Source: Lepus europaeus (lineage: Eukaryota; Chordata; Mammalia; Lagomorpha; Leporidae). Taken from it: 64,000 nt of DNA. The translations under genes were made by a program, and so were the position numbers. The notes beneath the pieces were generated by a model. The model did no database searches. It had not been told where the DNA came from and was given only the letters and a program-made list of their open reading frames with translations. The DNA is taken from contig NC_084840.1 of assembly GCF_033115175.1 (NCBI RefSeq), positions 79,065,179 through 79,129,178 of the forward strand, read 5' to 3'. Position 1 is the stretch's first letter, and each line of letters starts with the position of its first letter. Shown here piece by piece: positions 12,318-23,395 of this stretch.

Positions 12318-12735
12318 TCATTTTCAATTCTCTTTATATACAGAAGATTAGTTTAGTACATATTAAGTAAAGATTCCAAAAGTTTGCCCACATATAGCAA
12401 CACAAAGTGAAAAAAATACTGTTGGAGTACTGGTTATAGCATTAAATAACAGTGTACAGCACATTAAAGACAGAGATCCTACATAATATTTTTTTAAAAA
12501 TTAATTAATTTTCTATGCAATTTCCAATTTAACACCAGGTTGTTTTTTTTTTCATTTCCAATTATCTTTATATACAGAAGATCAATTCAGTATATAATTA
12601 GTAAAGATTTCATCAGTTTGCACCCACACAGAAACACAAAGTGTATAAATACTGTTTCAGTACTAGTTACAGCATCACCGCACATTAGACAACACATTAA
12701 GGACAGATCCCACATGAGATGTAAGTACACAGTGA
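12318..12735 (-). repeat. Duplicated 3' UTR unit inside L1 copy 1
   Basis: Two diverged direct copies of a unit of about 170-180 bp lie in the L1 3' UTR. Each begins near 'tttatatacagaagat', continues through 'agtaaagat' and 'acacaaagt', and ends near 'gacagagatcctac' or 'gacagatcccacat'. They are separated by 'ttaattaattttctatg...aacaccaggttg' and a T-run. The same arrangement occurs at 22.1-22.5, 38.3-38.7 and 57.7-58.2 kb, while the old fragment at 5.1-5.7 kb has only one unit. Confidence 0.75.
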
Positions 12736-13625
12736 CTTCTGTTGCTGACTTAACAATGTGACACTCTTGTTTATGGTGTCAGTAATCTCCCTAGGCTCCA
12801 GTCATTGAGTTGCCAGGGCTATGGAAGCCTTTAGAGTTCGCTGACTTTGATCTTATTCTGATAGGGTCATAGTCAAAGTGGAAGTTCTCTCCTCCCTTCA
12901 GAGAAAGGTACCTCCTTCTTTGATGGCCCCGTTCTTTCCACTGGGATCTCACTCGCAGAGATCCTTCATTTAGGTCTTCTATTTTTTTCTTTTCCATGGT
13001 ATCTTGGCTTTCCATGCCTACAATACTCTCATGGGCTCTTCAGCCAGATCCAAATGCCTTAAGGGCTGATTCTGAGGCCAGAGTGTTGTTTAGGACATCT
13101 ACCATTCTATGAGTCTGCTGTGTATCCCGCTTCCCATGTTGGATCATTCTCTCCCTTTTTGATTGTATCAGTTAGTATTAGCAGACACTTGTCTTGTTTG
13201 TGTGATCCATTTGACTCTTAGACCTATCAGAGCCATCACTTGTGAACTGAAATTGATCACTTGGACTAGTGAGATGGCATTGGTACATGCCACCTTGATA
13301 GGATTGTATTGGAATCCCCTGGCACATTTCTAACTCCACCATTTGGGGCAAGTCCGATTGAGCATGTCCCAAATTATACATCTCCTCCCTCTCTTTTTCC
13401 ACTCTTAAATTTAACAGGGATCACTTTTCAGTTAAAATTTAAACACCTAAGAATAACTGTGTGTTAATTACAGAGTTCAACCACTAGTACTAGAACAACA
13501 ACAACAACAACAAATACTAAAAGGGATAAAGTATTACATTGTACATCTAGAGTCAGGACAAGAGCTGATCAGGTCATTGTTTCTTATAGTGTCCATTTCA
13601 CTTCAACGGGTTTCCTGTTTGGTGC

Positions 13626-16600
13626 TCAGTAGTCACCGATCAGGGAAAACAAATGATATTTGTCTCTTTGGGACTGGCTTAATTCACTCAGCATGATGTT
13701 TTCCAGATCCCTCCATCTTGTTGCAAATGACCGGGTTTCATTGTTCCTTACTGCTGTATAGTATTCTATGGAGTACATGTCCCATAATTTCTTTATCCAG
13801 TCTACTGTTGATGGGCATTTGGGTTGGTTCCAGGTCTTAGCTATTGTGAATTGAGCTGCAATAAACATTAATGTGCAGATGGCTTTTTTATTTGCCAATT
13901 TAATTTCCTTTGGGTAAATTCCAAGGAGTGGGATGGCTGGGTTGTATGGTAGGGTTATATTCAGGTTTCTGAGGAATCTCCAGACTGACTTCCATAGTGG
14001 CTTAACCAGTTTGCATTCCCACCAACAGTGGGTTAGTGTCCCTTTTTCCCCACATCCTCTCCAGCATCTGTTGTTGGTAGATTTCTGAATGTGAGCCATT
14101 CTCACCGGGGTGAGGTGAAACCTCATTGTGGTTTTGATTTGCATTTCTCTGATTGCTAGTGATCTTGAACATTTTTTCATGTGTCTGTTGGCCATTTGGA
14201 TTTCCTCTTTCGAAAAATGTCTATTGAGGTCCTTGGCCCATCTCTTAAGTGGGTTGTTTGTTTTGTTGTTGTGGATTTTCTTGATTTCTTTGTAGATTCT
14301 GGTTATCAACCCTTTATCTGTAGTATAGTTTGCAAATATTTTTTCCCATTCTGTCGGTTGCCTCTTCACTTTCCTGACTGTTCCTTTTGAAGTACAGAAA
14401 CTTCTCAATTTGATGCAATCCCAAATGTTAATTTTGGTTTTGACTGCCTGTGCTTCTGGGGTCTTTTCCAAGAAGTCTTTGACTGTACCTATATCTTGCA
14501 GGGTTTCTCCAATGCTCTCTAATAATTTGATGGTTTCGGAGAATAGATTTAAGACTTTAATCCATGTTGAGAGAATTTTTGTGTAAGGTGAAAGGTATGG
14601 GTCTTGCTTCAAGCTTCTGCACGTGGAAATCCAATTTTCCTAGCACTATTTATTGAATAGACTGTCCTTATTGCAGGGATTAGTTTTGGATCTTTGATCA
14701 AATATAAGTTGGCTGTAGATGTTTGGATTGATGTCTTGTGTTTCTATTCTGTTCCATTGGTCTATCCATCTGTTACTGTACCAGTACCATGCTGTTTTGA
14801 TAACAACTGCCCTGTAGTAAGTCCTTAAGTCTGGTATTGTGATGCCTCCAGCTTTGTTTTTGTTGTACAAGATTTTTGGATATTTGAGGTCTTCTGTGTC
14901 TCCATACGAATTTCAGCATCATTTTTTCCAGATCTGAGAAGAATGTCTTCGGTATCTTGATTGGTATTGCATTGAATGTGTAAATTGCTTTTGGGAGAAT
15001 AGACATTTTGATTATGTTGATTCTTCCAATCCATGAGCATGGAAGATTTCTCCATTTTTTGGTATCCTCTTCTATTTCTTTCTGTAAGGTTTTCTAGTTT
15101 TCATCATAGAGATCTTTAACATCCTTGGTTAAGTTTATTCCAAGGTATTTGATTGTTTTTGTAGCTATTGTGGATGGGATTGATCTTAGCAATTCTTCCT
15201 CATCCATGGCATTGCCTGTGTATACAAAGGCTGTTGATTTTTGTGCATTGATTTTATATCCTGCTACTTTGCCAAACTCTTCGATGAGTTCCAGTAGTCT
15301 CTTAGTAGAGTTCTTTGGATCCCCTAAATAAAGAATCATATCATCTGCAAAGAGGGATAGTTTGAGTTCTTCCTTCCCAATTTGTATCCCTTTAATTTCT
15401 TTTTCTTGCCTAATAGCTCTGGCTAAAACTTCAGGAACTATGTTTGATAGCAGTGGTGAGAGTGGGCATCCCTGTCTGGTACCAGATCTCAGCGGAAATG
15501 CTTCCAACTTTTCCCCATTCAATAGGATGTTGGCCGTGGGCTTTTCATATATTGCTTTGATTGTGTTGAGGAATGTTCCTTCCATACCCAGTTTGCTTAG
15601 AGTTTTCATCATGAAAGGGTGTTGTATTTTATCAAATGCTTTCTCTGTGTCTATTGAGAGAATCATATGGTTTTCTTCTGCAGTCTGTTAATGTGGTGTA
15701 TCACATTGATTGTTTTGTGAACAATGAACCATCCCTGCATACCAGGGATAAATCCCACTTGGTCTGGGTGGATGATCTTTCTGATGTGTTGTTGCATTCT
15801 ATTGGCCAGAATTTTATTGAGTATTTTTGCATCTATGTTCATCAGGGATATTGGTCTGTAATTCTCTTTCAATGCTGCATCTTTTTCTGGCTTAGGAATT
15901 AAGGTCATGCTGGCTTCATAGAAAGAGTTTGGGAGGATTCCCTCTTTTTCGATTGTTCTGAATAGTTTGAGAAGAATTGGAGTTAGTTCTTCTCTAAATG
16001 TCTGGTAGAACTCAGCAGTGAATCCATCTGGTCCTGGGCTTTTCTTTGTTGGGAGGGTCTTTATTACTGTTTCAATTTCTGTCTCAGTTATTGGTCTGTT
16101 TAGGTTTTGTATGTCTTCATGGTTCAATTTAGGTAGGTTGTATGTGTCCAAGAATCTGTCCATTTCTGATAGATTTCCCTGTTTGCTGGCATACAAGTCC
16201 TTGTAGTAATTTCTGATGATTCTTTTTATTTCTGTGGTGTCTGTTGTTACGTTTCCATTCTCATCTCTGATCCTATTGATTTGGGTCTTTTCTCTTTTTT
16301 TTAGTTAGTTGAGCCAATGGTGTGTCCATTTTGTTTATTTTTTCAAAAAACCAGCTACTTGTTTGGCTGATTTTTTGTAATTTTTTTTGGATTCAATCCT
16401 GTTGATTTCTTCTCTGATTTTAATTATTTCTCTTCTCCTACTGGGTTTGGGTTTGGTTTGCTGCAGATTTTCTAGATCCTTGAGATGACTTGAAAGCCCA
16501 TCTATTTGGTGCCTTTCCAATTTTTGATGTAGGCACCTATTGATATAAACTTTCCTCTTAACACTGCTTTTGTTGTATCCCATAGGTTTTGGTATGTTGT

Positions 16601-17441
16601 GCTGTTATCCTCATTTACTTCCAGAAAATTTTTGATTTCTCTTTTAATTTCTTCTATGACCCATTGTTCATTCAGGAGCATGTTGTTCAATCTCCATGTG
16701 TTTGCATGTGCTCTAGAGATTCCTGAGTTGCTAATTTCCAATTTCATTCCTTTGTGGTCTGAGAAGCTGCATGGTATGATTCTAATTCTTTTGAATTTGC
16801 TGAGACTTGCCTTATGGCCTAGTATGTGGTCAATCCTAGAGAATGTTCCATGTACTGCTGAGAAGAATGTAAAGTCTTTAGGTGTAGGATAAATATTCTG
16901 TAGATATCTGTTAGATCATTTGGGCTGTAGTGTCATTTAAATCTACTGTCTCCTTGTTGATCTTCTGTCCTGTTGATCTGTCTATCTCTGAGAGTGGAGT
17001 ATTGAAATCCCCCAGTACTATTGTATTGGGGTCTAAGTCTCCCTTTAAGTCCCTTAACAAGTCTTTTAAATAAGCTGGTGCCCTGTAATTAGGTGCATAT
17101 ACATTGATAATTGTTATATCTTCCTGTTGAATGGATCCCTTAATCATTAAATAGTGCCCCTCTTTGTCTCTCCTAACAGTTTTTGTGGTAAAGTTTATGT
17201 TGTCCGATATTAAGATGGCTACGCCCGCTCTTTTTTCATTTCTGTTGGCATGGTATATCTTTTTCCAGCCTTTCACTTTCAGCCTGTATGGATCATTGTT
17301 GGAAAGATGAGTTTCTTGTAAGCAGCAAAAAGATGGGTTTTGTTCCTTAACCCAATCAGCCAATCGGTGTCTTTTAACTGGACAGTTCAGGCCATTAACA
17401 TTCAATGTGACTATTGAGAAGGAGTAAATTTGCCCTGTCAT
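13626..17441 (-). pseudogene. L1 copy 1 ORF2 (endonuclease-reverse transcriptase), multiply broken
   Basis: The endonuclease start (17441-16911) shows the family motifs LNVNGLN, QETHLS and [13 protein letters not shown], then hits a stop. Central pieces lie at 16747-16335. Reverse-transcriptase blocks lie at 16196-15663 and 15666-15094, the latter holding the catalytic FADD motif. Further pieces are at 15006-14646. The last stretch, 14612-13626, holds the C-terminal cysteine motif ([18 protein letters not shown]). At least five frame breaks make it non-functional. Confidence 0.93.
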
Positions 17442-17509
17442 TTGCCAAAGACTTTTTCTAATATATGGTTTGAGAATCCTGTGATCTTTTGCTGTGAGGT
17501 TTCCTTCCT

Positions 17510-18541
17510 TTACCTTCTTTCATATTGGTGACCGTGTTTCTGTGTTTCTGTGTGTAACACATCTTTAAGCATCTTTTGCAGGGCTGGACGAGTGGCGACA
17601 CATTCTTTCAATTTCTGTTTGCTGTGAAAGGTCTTTATTTCACCTTCGTTCACAAATGAGAGCTTTGCAGGATATAATATTCTGGGCTGGCAGTTTTTCT
17701 CAGTACCTGGGCTATATCTCGCCATTCTCTCCTATCTTGTAGGGTTTCTGATGAGAAGTCAGCTGTGAGTCTAATTGGAGATCCTCTGAGAGTAATCTGG
17801 CGTTTCTCTCTTGCACATTTTAGGATCTTTTCTTTATGTTTCACTGTGGTGAGATTGATTACGACGTGTCGTGGGAAGGATCTCTTTTGGTCATGCTTAT
17901 TAGGGGTTCTATGAGCTTCCTGTACTAGGATGTCTGTCCTTCTCCAAACCTGGGAAATTTTCTGCTAGGATCTCACTAAAAAGGCCTTCTAATCCTTTCT
18001 CCCTCTCCATGCCTTCAGGAACTCCTAGAACCCGAATGTTGGGTTTTTTAAGAGTATCCTGTAGATTCCTGACAGTATTTTTTAGATTTCTGATTTCTTC
18101 TTCTTTTCTTTGATTTGACTGTTTCCTTTCCTGTTCTCTGTCTTCTAAGTCCGATATTCTATCTTCTGCTTCACCCATTCTGTTTTTAAGGCTCTCTAAT
18201 GTGTTTGTCATTTGATCTATTGAGTTCTTCATTTCATTATGGTTTCTTGTCACTATCACAGTTTCATGTTCTACTAGTTGTTTCATTTCATTTTGATTCC
18301 TCCTTAATGTTTCATTTTCACGAGAGAGATTTTCTATCTTGTCCATTAAGGATTTCTGTAGTTCAAGAATTTGTTTTTGAGAACTTCTTAATGTTCTTAT
18401 CAATTTTTTGAGATCTGCATCTTGCATTTCCTCTATCTCTTCATCTTCATAATCTTGCATTGGGGTGTCTTGTTCATTTGGGGGCATCATAGTGTCTTCC
18501 TTGTTCTTGTTACCTTGGCTTCTATGTTTGTTGTTTGGCAT
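17510..18541 (-). pseudogene. L1 copy 1 ORF1 (RNA-binding chaperone), frameshifted
   Basis: ORF1 starts at the ATG complement 18539-18541 and runs open to about 17909 (210 codons). It shows an acidic N-terminus, a long coiled coil with heptads (about residues 50-165), and the start of the RRM-like domain (IRVLGVPEGMEREKGLEGLF). Compared with copy 2, two bases are missing near 17935, which shifts the frame. The C-terminal domain continues in other frames at 17844-17650 and 17725-17510, which shows a second shift. The normal product would be a trimeric nucleic-acid chaperone of about 345 residues. Confidence 0.9.
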
Positions 18542-19540
18542 GTTGGAGATAATTTATGTTTTTTTTTTTTTTTGCTGTGGTGTTTTTTTTTCTCTTTATA
18601 CTATGCCTCTAAGTGGGCTGTCTGCTTTGATAGATCCTTAGAGGCTGTGATGGGTGTGGTCAAAGAGCTCTGCTTGATTCTTCAGGTTTAAGTCTGTGCA
18701 AAAAGTGGCTCACCCAGATTGTTCTCTCCCTTGCTCCTTGCTGGATCTCTCTCTCTTTTTTTTTTTTTGACTCAGTTGGGAAGTAATCCAGAATGGCTGA
18801 GTGAAATTGAGGGTAGTTGAAATCTGGCCTCTGCGAGTATTTATTTGCTCTACCCCTGGGACCACACAAAGAGTTTATGCAGCCCTCAATGTGTTCTCAA
18901 GTTTCGCCACAGTCTCAAGGTTACTGAGTTTGTGTACTCGGTGAGTTCGTTCGCCCCCCCCCCCCCCCTCGGATTTTCACAGTGGCAGATAGCTTCACCT
19001 GTTTTCACTAGATTCTAACCTCCTGTTATTTCACCCGACCAGAGTCAAGTTTTACTGCCTGGCTACTCGGGGTTGCCGCTTTACATATGTAAAATGGCAC
19101 CTGCTCTTTGTTTTGCTCAGCTTTTTAGGTGAGTGGAGAGAGAGGCTAGTGTCCATGCTGGTTCCCCTGATTTATTCGTGTTTTTTTTTCTCTCCTCCAG
19201 TCAGCCTGGTGATCTTTGCCCAGTGGGGCCTCAGTCCTCTGCCTTTCCCCGCGAATGTCTCGGGTTTCTGAGCTTTTTGTCTTACCTCCCATTCCCTCAC
19301 CGGCGAGATTCTGTGGCCTGACTTCCGCGGCTGGGCTTCCACGCAGTGGGCTCCCTGTAGGTCTTCTGTGTCACATCCACTAGATCCGGAAGCATTTCCT
19401 CTGCAGTTTTTTTTTGAGTCTTTTCCTAAGGCTACAGTAATTCCACTTTTATTAAACTAAAATTTCCCAGACTATCGGTGCACATCCTCACTATCCGCCA
19501 TCTTGGCTCCGCCTCCTATTATGTAAAACTATGAATTTTT

Positions 19541-20468
19541 ATAGTATGTAAGTTTTAGCTGTGTTTTTTGGTCAATTGTCATTATGTTGCACTGTAGTAT
19601 GTGGCTGGAAGCTGAACTACTTTTGAAAATTTTTTTTTTGTATGTACAGAAGTAATTCACTACAGGTGACATTGACATGCTTTGTTTTGCTTTTTTTTTT
19701 TCTTTAAAGACTATCAGCTTCTTAATTCTCATTTTGGAAGAAACACTTCCAGTACTTTGGTCCATTGACTGTCCCACTTTACAGAATTAAAATGTCTTAA
19801 ATGTTGGTATCTTTCAACAGTTTCCTCCAAGCCCAGTTTTTAGTTAAATAAAAAACTAATTCCTCAGGGAAGGAGGATTTTATAAGCAATTGCACAGCAA
19901 AATTGATTTTGGTGTGTGCCAATGCAGACAACCTGCCCAGAGTTAAAATGTTAAAGAGAAAAAATATACAAGCTGCCATATTCATGTGATGACACCAAAC
20001 AGCAGCTTGTGTTTATATTTTCAGTCTCCTCGAGGTGGACTGCAGGCACATGTGAATGAGTGGATGTACTTGGTGTTGTGTTGTGATTTTATTTAATATA
20101 GGCAAAGTACATGCTTGTGCATGCACGACCAGCCCTCGCATATGCACCTGTTCACAGCAAAGAAAGTGAAAACTACAACACAAGCCACTCTCTAAGAGTC
20201 ATTGGCAACCTGTGTGTGCTTTTTAAAGAGGGAGAGAAACAGATTTTCAGGAATACAAGAAATAATTTCTCTTGTCAAATGGCCTATAATCTTTCCTTGT
20301 TTGATATATAAGGTAAAAAATAATTCTTATTGCACATATATGTTTAGTAATATGTGTTTTCCTCTACTACTCCTATTTTAGTGTGTTTTTGCCATTTCTG
20401 TTCCATATAAGCTCACAAATTTTAAGCATACATTTATACTAATTTATGAGCATTTTACAAAACCTTTA
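19541..20468. other. Unrecognised unique sequence
   Basis: AT-rich single-copy-looking DNA; no gene or repeat recognised. Confidence 0.4.
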
Positions 20469-20800
20469 GGGGCCAGCACTGTGGTGCAGAGGGTTAACGC
20501 CCTGGCCTGAAGCACTGGCATCCTATATGGGCACTGGTTCTACTCCTGGCTGCTCCTCTTCCAATCCAGTGCTCTGCTATGGCCTGGGAAAGCAGTGGAA
20601 GATGGTCCAAGTCCTTGGGCCCCTACACCCACGTGGGAGACCCAGAAGAAGCTCCTGGCTCCTGGCTTCAGATTGGCACAGCTCCGGCCATTGCAGCCAA
20701 CTGGGGAGTGAACCATCAGATGGAAGACTTCTCTCTCTCTCTCTCTCTACCTCTCCTCTCTCTGTGTAACTCTTTCAAATAAATGAAAATAAAAACCTTT
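20469..20800 (+). repeat. CSINE, sense
   Basis: Complete CSINE from 'ggggccagcactgtggtgcag' through the CT-rich tail to 'caaataaatgaaaataaaa'. Short similar sequences (aaaaccttt) flank it, consistent with a TSD. Confidence 0.93.
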
Positions 20801-21036
20801 TTAAAAAACTTTTAAAATTTTTGAGTATCTCAGTGAAAATAAAGGTTTATTTGCTGCAGAACAGCCAGTTGCAGGTCTCTGATCAGCAGCCTTTTGCTCC
20901 TGATCTTTGGAACTGGGGAGCAATAGTACATGGAGGGTAGCACTCTCATGTTACACTGAGCTGCTTATTGGCAGGATTTGTGCTCTGGATAACTTCTTTG
21001 ATGGAAATTAGCCAAGTTTATTATAGATGCAGTATG

Positions 21037-21071
<35 letters not shown>

Positions 21072-21507
21072 ATCTATATCTATATCTATATCTATGTTAG
21101 AATTGACCTTGATAGACCAAATAACATACTTCTTTGGCAACTATATGAAAATGATATTTTTTCTTAAACTCATTATTTCTCATCATTTTAATATAATGCA
21201 GAATTTCATTTAACGTTAAAACTTTTGAAACATTGCAAAACTTGTTCAGAATATAAATTGAAACTCTAAATTAGAAATTTGTAAATTGGAAGTTCCTTGA
21301 TTTACTTTTGATTTTCAGTTTTTTCAATAATAAAAATGGGAATAGTAAATTCATTACGTTGAGATAAGGAACAATTAATTGAAATAGATGTAAAACTCCT
21401 TGAGGCCAAAAGAAAAGGGGGGGGTGTGTTAATGGCATAAAATAATATTAAAATTAGTTGAAGGGGGAGATAACATTTAATACACTGAATATCCAGTTCA
21501 ATTAAAT
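20801..21507. other. Unrecognised sequence with a compound microsatellite
   Basis: No gene was recognised. A TA/TG/TATC compound repeat is at 21035-21096. Confidence 0.4.
21035..21096. repeat. Compound (TA)n(TG)n(TATC)n microsatellite
   Basis: Seen directly: TA run, then TG run, then 'ctatat' hexamer repeats. Confidence 0.95.
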
Positions 21508-21520
21508 TCAATAATAATGG

Positions 21521-21844
21521 GACCAGCACTGTGGCTCAGTGGGTTTTAAAGCCCCCATCTGCAGCACTGGCACCTCATGTGGGTGCCAGTTAGAGTCCTG
21601 GCTGCTCCACTTCTGATCCAGTTCCCTACTAATGGGCCTGGGAAAGTGACGGAAGATGGTCCAAATGCTTGGGCCCCTGCAACAATGTGGGGCACCTAGA
21701 AGAAGATCCTGGCTTCTGGATTTGGACAGGCCCAGCTCTGGCCATTGTGGACATTTGAGAAGTCAATCAGCTGATGGAAGACCTTCTTCTCTGTCTCTGT
21801 CTCTCTATAGCTCTGTCTTTCAAATAAAATAAATAATTAAAAAA
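21521..21844 (+). repeat. CSINE, sense, with TSD
   Basis: Diverged but complete CSINE with an A-rich tail. A 13-bp duplication (tcaataataatgg) lies at 21508-21520 and 21845-21857. Confidence 0.93.
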
Positions 21845-23395
21845 TCAATAATAATGGCAAAACATATCTCATAAAGTCAGATAATATTGTTTAAACTTAT
21901 ACTAGAAGGTCGATATTAGTACCTTCCTTCTTTTTTGAATATTTATTTATTTATTTATTTTTTAACTTTTATTTAATGAATATAAATTTCCAAAGTATAG
22001 CTTGTGGGTTACAATGGCTTCCCCCCTCCCATAACTTCCCTCCCGCCCGCAACCCTCCCCCCTCCCGCTCCCTTTCCCCTTCCATTCATGTAAAGATTCA
22101 TTTTCAATTCTCTTTGTATACAGAAGATCAATTTAGTATATATTAGGTAAAGATTTCAACATTTTGCCCATATAGCAACATCAAGTGAAAAAACTACCAT
22201 TGGATTACTAATTATAGCATTAAATAGCAATGTACAGCACATTAAAGACAGAGATCCTACATAATTTTTTTTTTCAAAATAATTAATTTTCTGTGCCATT
22301 TCCATTTTAACACCAGGTTGTTTTTTTTTTTTTTTCATTTCCAATTCTCTTTATATACAGAAGATCACTTCAGTATATAATTAGCAAAGACCTCATCAGT
22401 CTGCGCCCACACAGAAACGCAAAGTATAAAAATACTGTTTCAGTACCAGTCATAGCATCACTTGGCTTTAGACGCACATTAGGGACAGATCCCGCATGGG
22501 GTGTAAGTACACAGTGACTCCTGTTGCTGACTTAACAATTTGACACTCCTGTTCATGGCGTCAGTAATCTCCCTAGGCTCTAGTCATGAGTTGCCAGGGC
22601 TATGGAAGCCTTTAGAGTTCGCTGACTTTGGTCTTATTCCGATAGGGTCATAGTCAAAGTGGAGGTTCTCTCCTCCCTTCGGAGAAGGGTATCTCCTTCT
22701 TTGATGGCCCCGTTCTTTCCACTGGGATCTCACTCACAGAGATCATTCATTTAGGTCTTTTTTTTTTCCCATGATATCTTGGCTTTCCATGCCTGCTATA
22801 CTCTCATGGGCTCTTCAGCCAGATCTGAATGCCTTGAGGGCTGATTCTGAGGCTAGAGTGTTGTTTAGGACATCTGCCATCCTATGAGTCTGCTGTGTAT
22901 CCCACTTCCCATGTTGGATCTTTCTCTCCCTTTTTGATTCTATCAGTTAGTATTAGAAGATACTTGTCTTGTTTGTGTGATCTCTTTGACTCTTAGACCT
23001 ATCAGAGCTATCAATTGTGAGCTGAAATTGATCACTTGGACTAGTGCGACGGCATTGGTACATGCCATCTTGATGGAATTGTGTTGGAATCCCCTGCACA
23101 TTTCTAACTCCACCATTTGCGGCCAGTCCGATTGAGCCTGTTCCAAATTGTTCATCTCCTCCCTCTCTTTTTCCACTCTTAAATTTAACAGGGATCACTT
23201 TTCAGTTAAAATTTAAACACCTGAGAATACTTGTGTGTTAATTACTGAGTTCAACCAATAGTACTAGAACAACAACAACAACAAATACTAAAAGGGATAA
23301 AGTATTACATTGTACATCTAAAGTCAGGACAGGAGCTGATCAGTTCATTGTTGCTTATAGTGTCCATTTCACTTAACAGGTTTCCTCTTTGGCGC

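Larger units (their letters stand above)
12174..19525 (-). mobile_element. Full-length L1 retrotransposon (copy 1), decayed
   Basis: A complete rabbit L1 in antisense orientation: tail and 3' UTR at 12174-13620, ORF2 remnants 13626-17441, ORF1 remnants 17510-18541, and a 5' UTR of about 0.97 kb ending with the complement of the canonical 5' start (gccatcttggctccgcctcc, about 19497-19516). A perfect 15-bp duplication (aaactatgaattttt) flanks it at 12159-12173 and 19526-19540. L1 encodes an RNA-binding ORF1 protein and an ORF2 endonuclease/reverse transcriptase; both are broken here by several frameshifts and stops, so this copy is immobile. The C15 tract and long 5' UTR differ from copy 2 at 21.95-29.55 kb. 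Confidence 0.96.

Noticed and set aside
20530-20780. Short frames inside CSINE copies (also at 40.4, 42.6, 53.6 and 62.8 kb)
   Set aside because: They are translations of SINE sequence shared by many copies.
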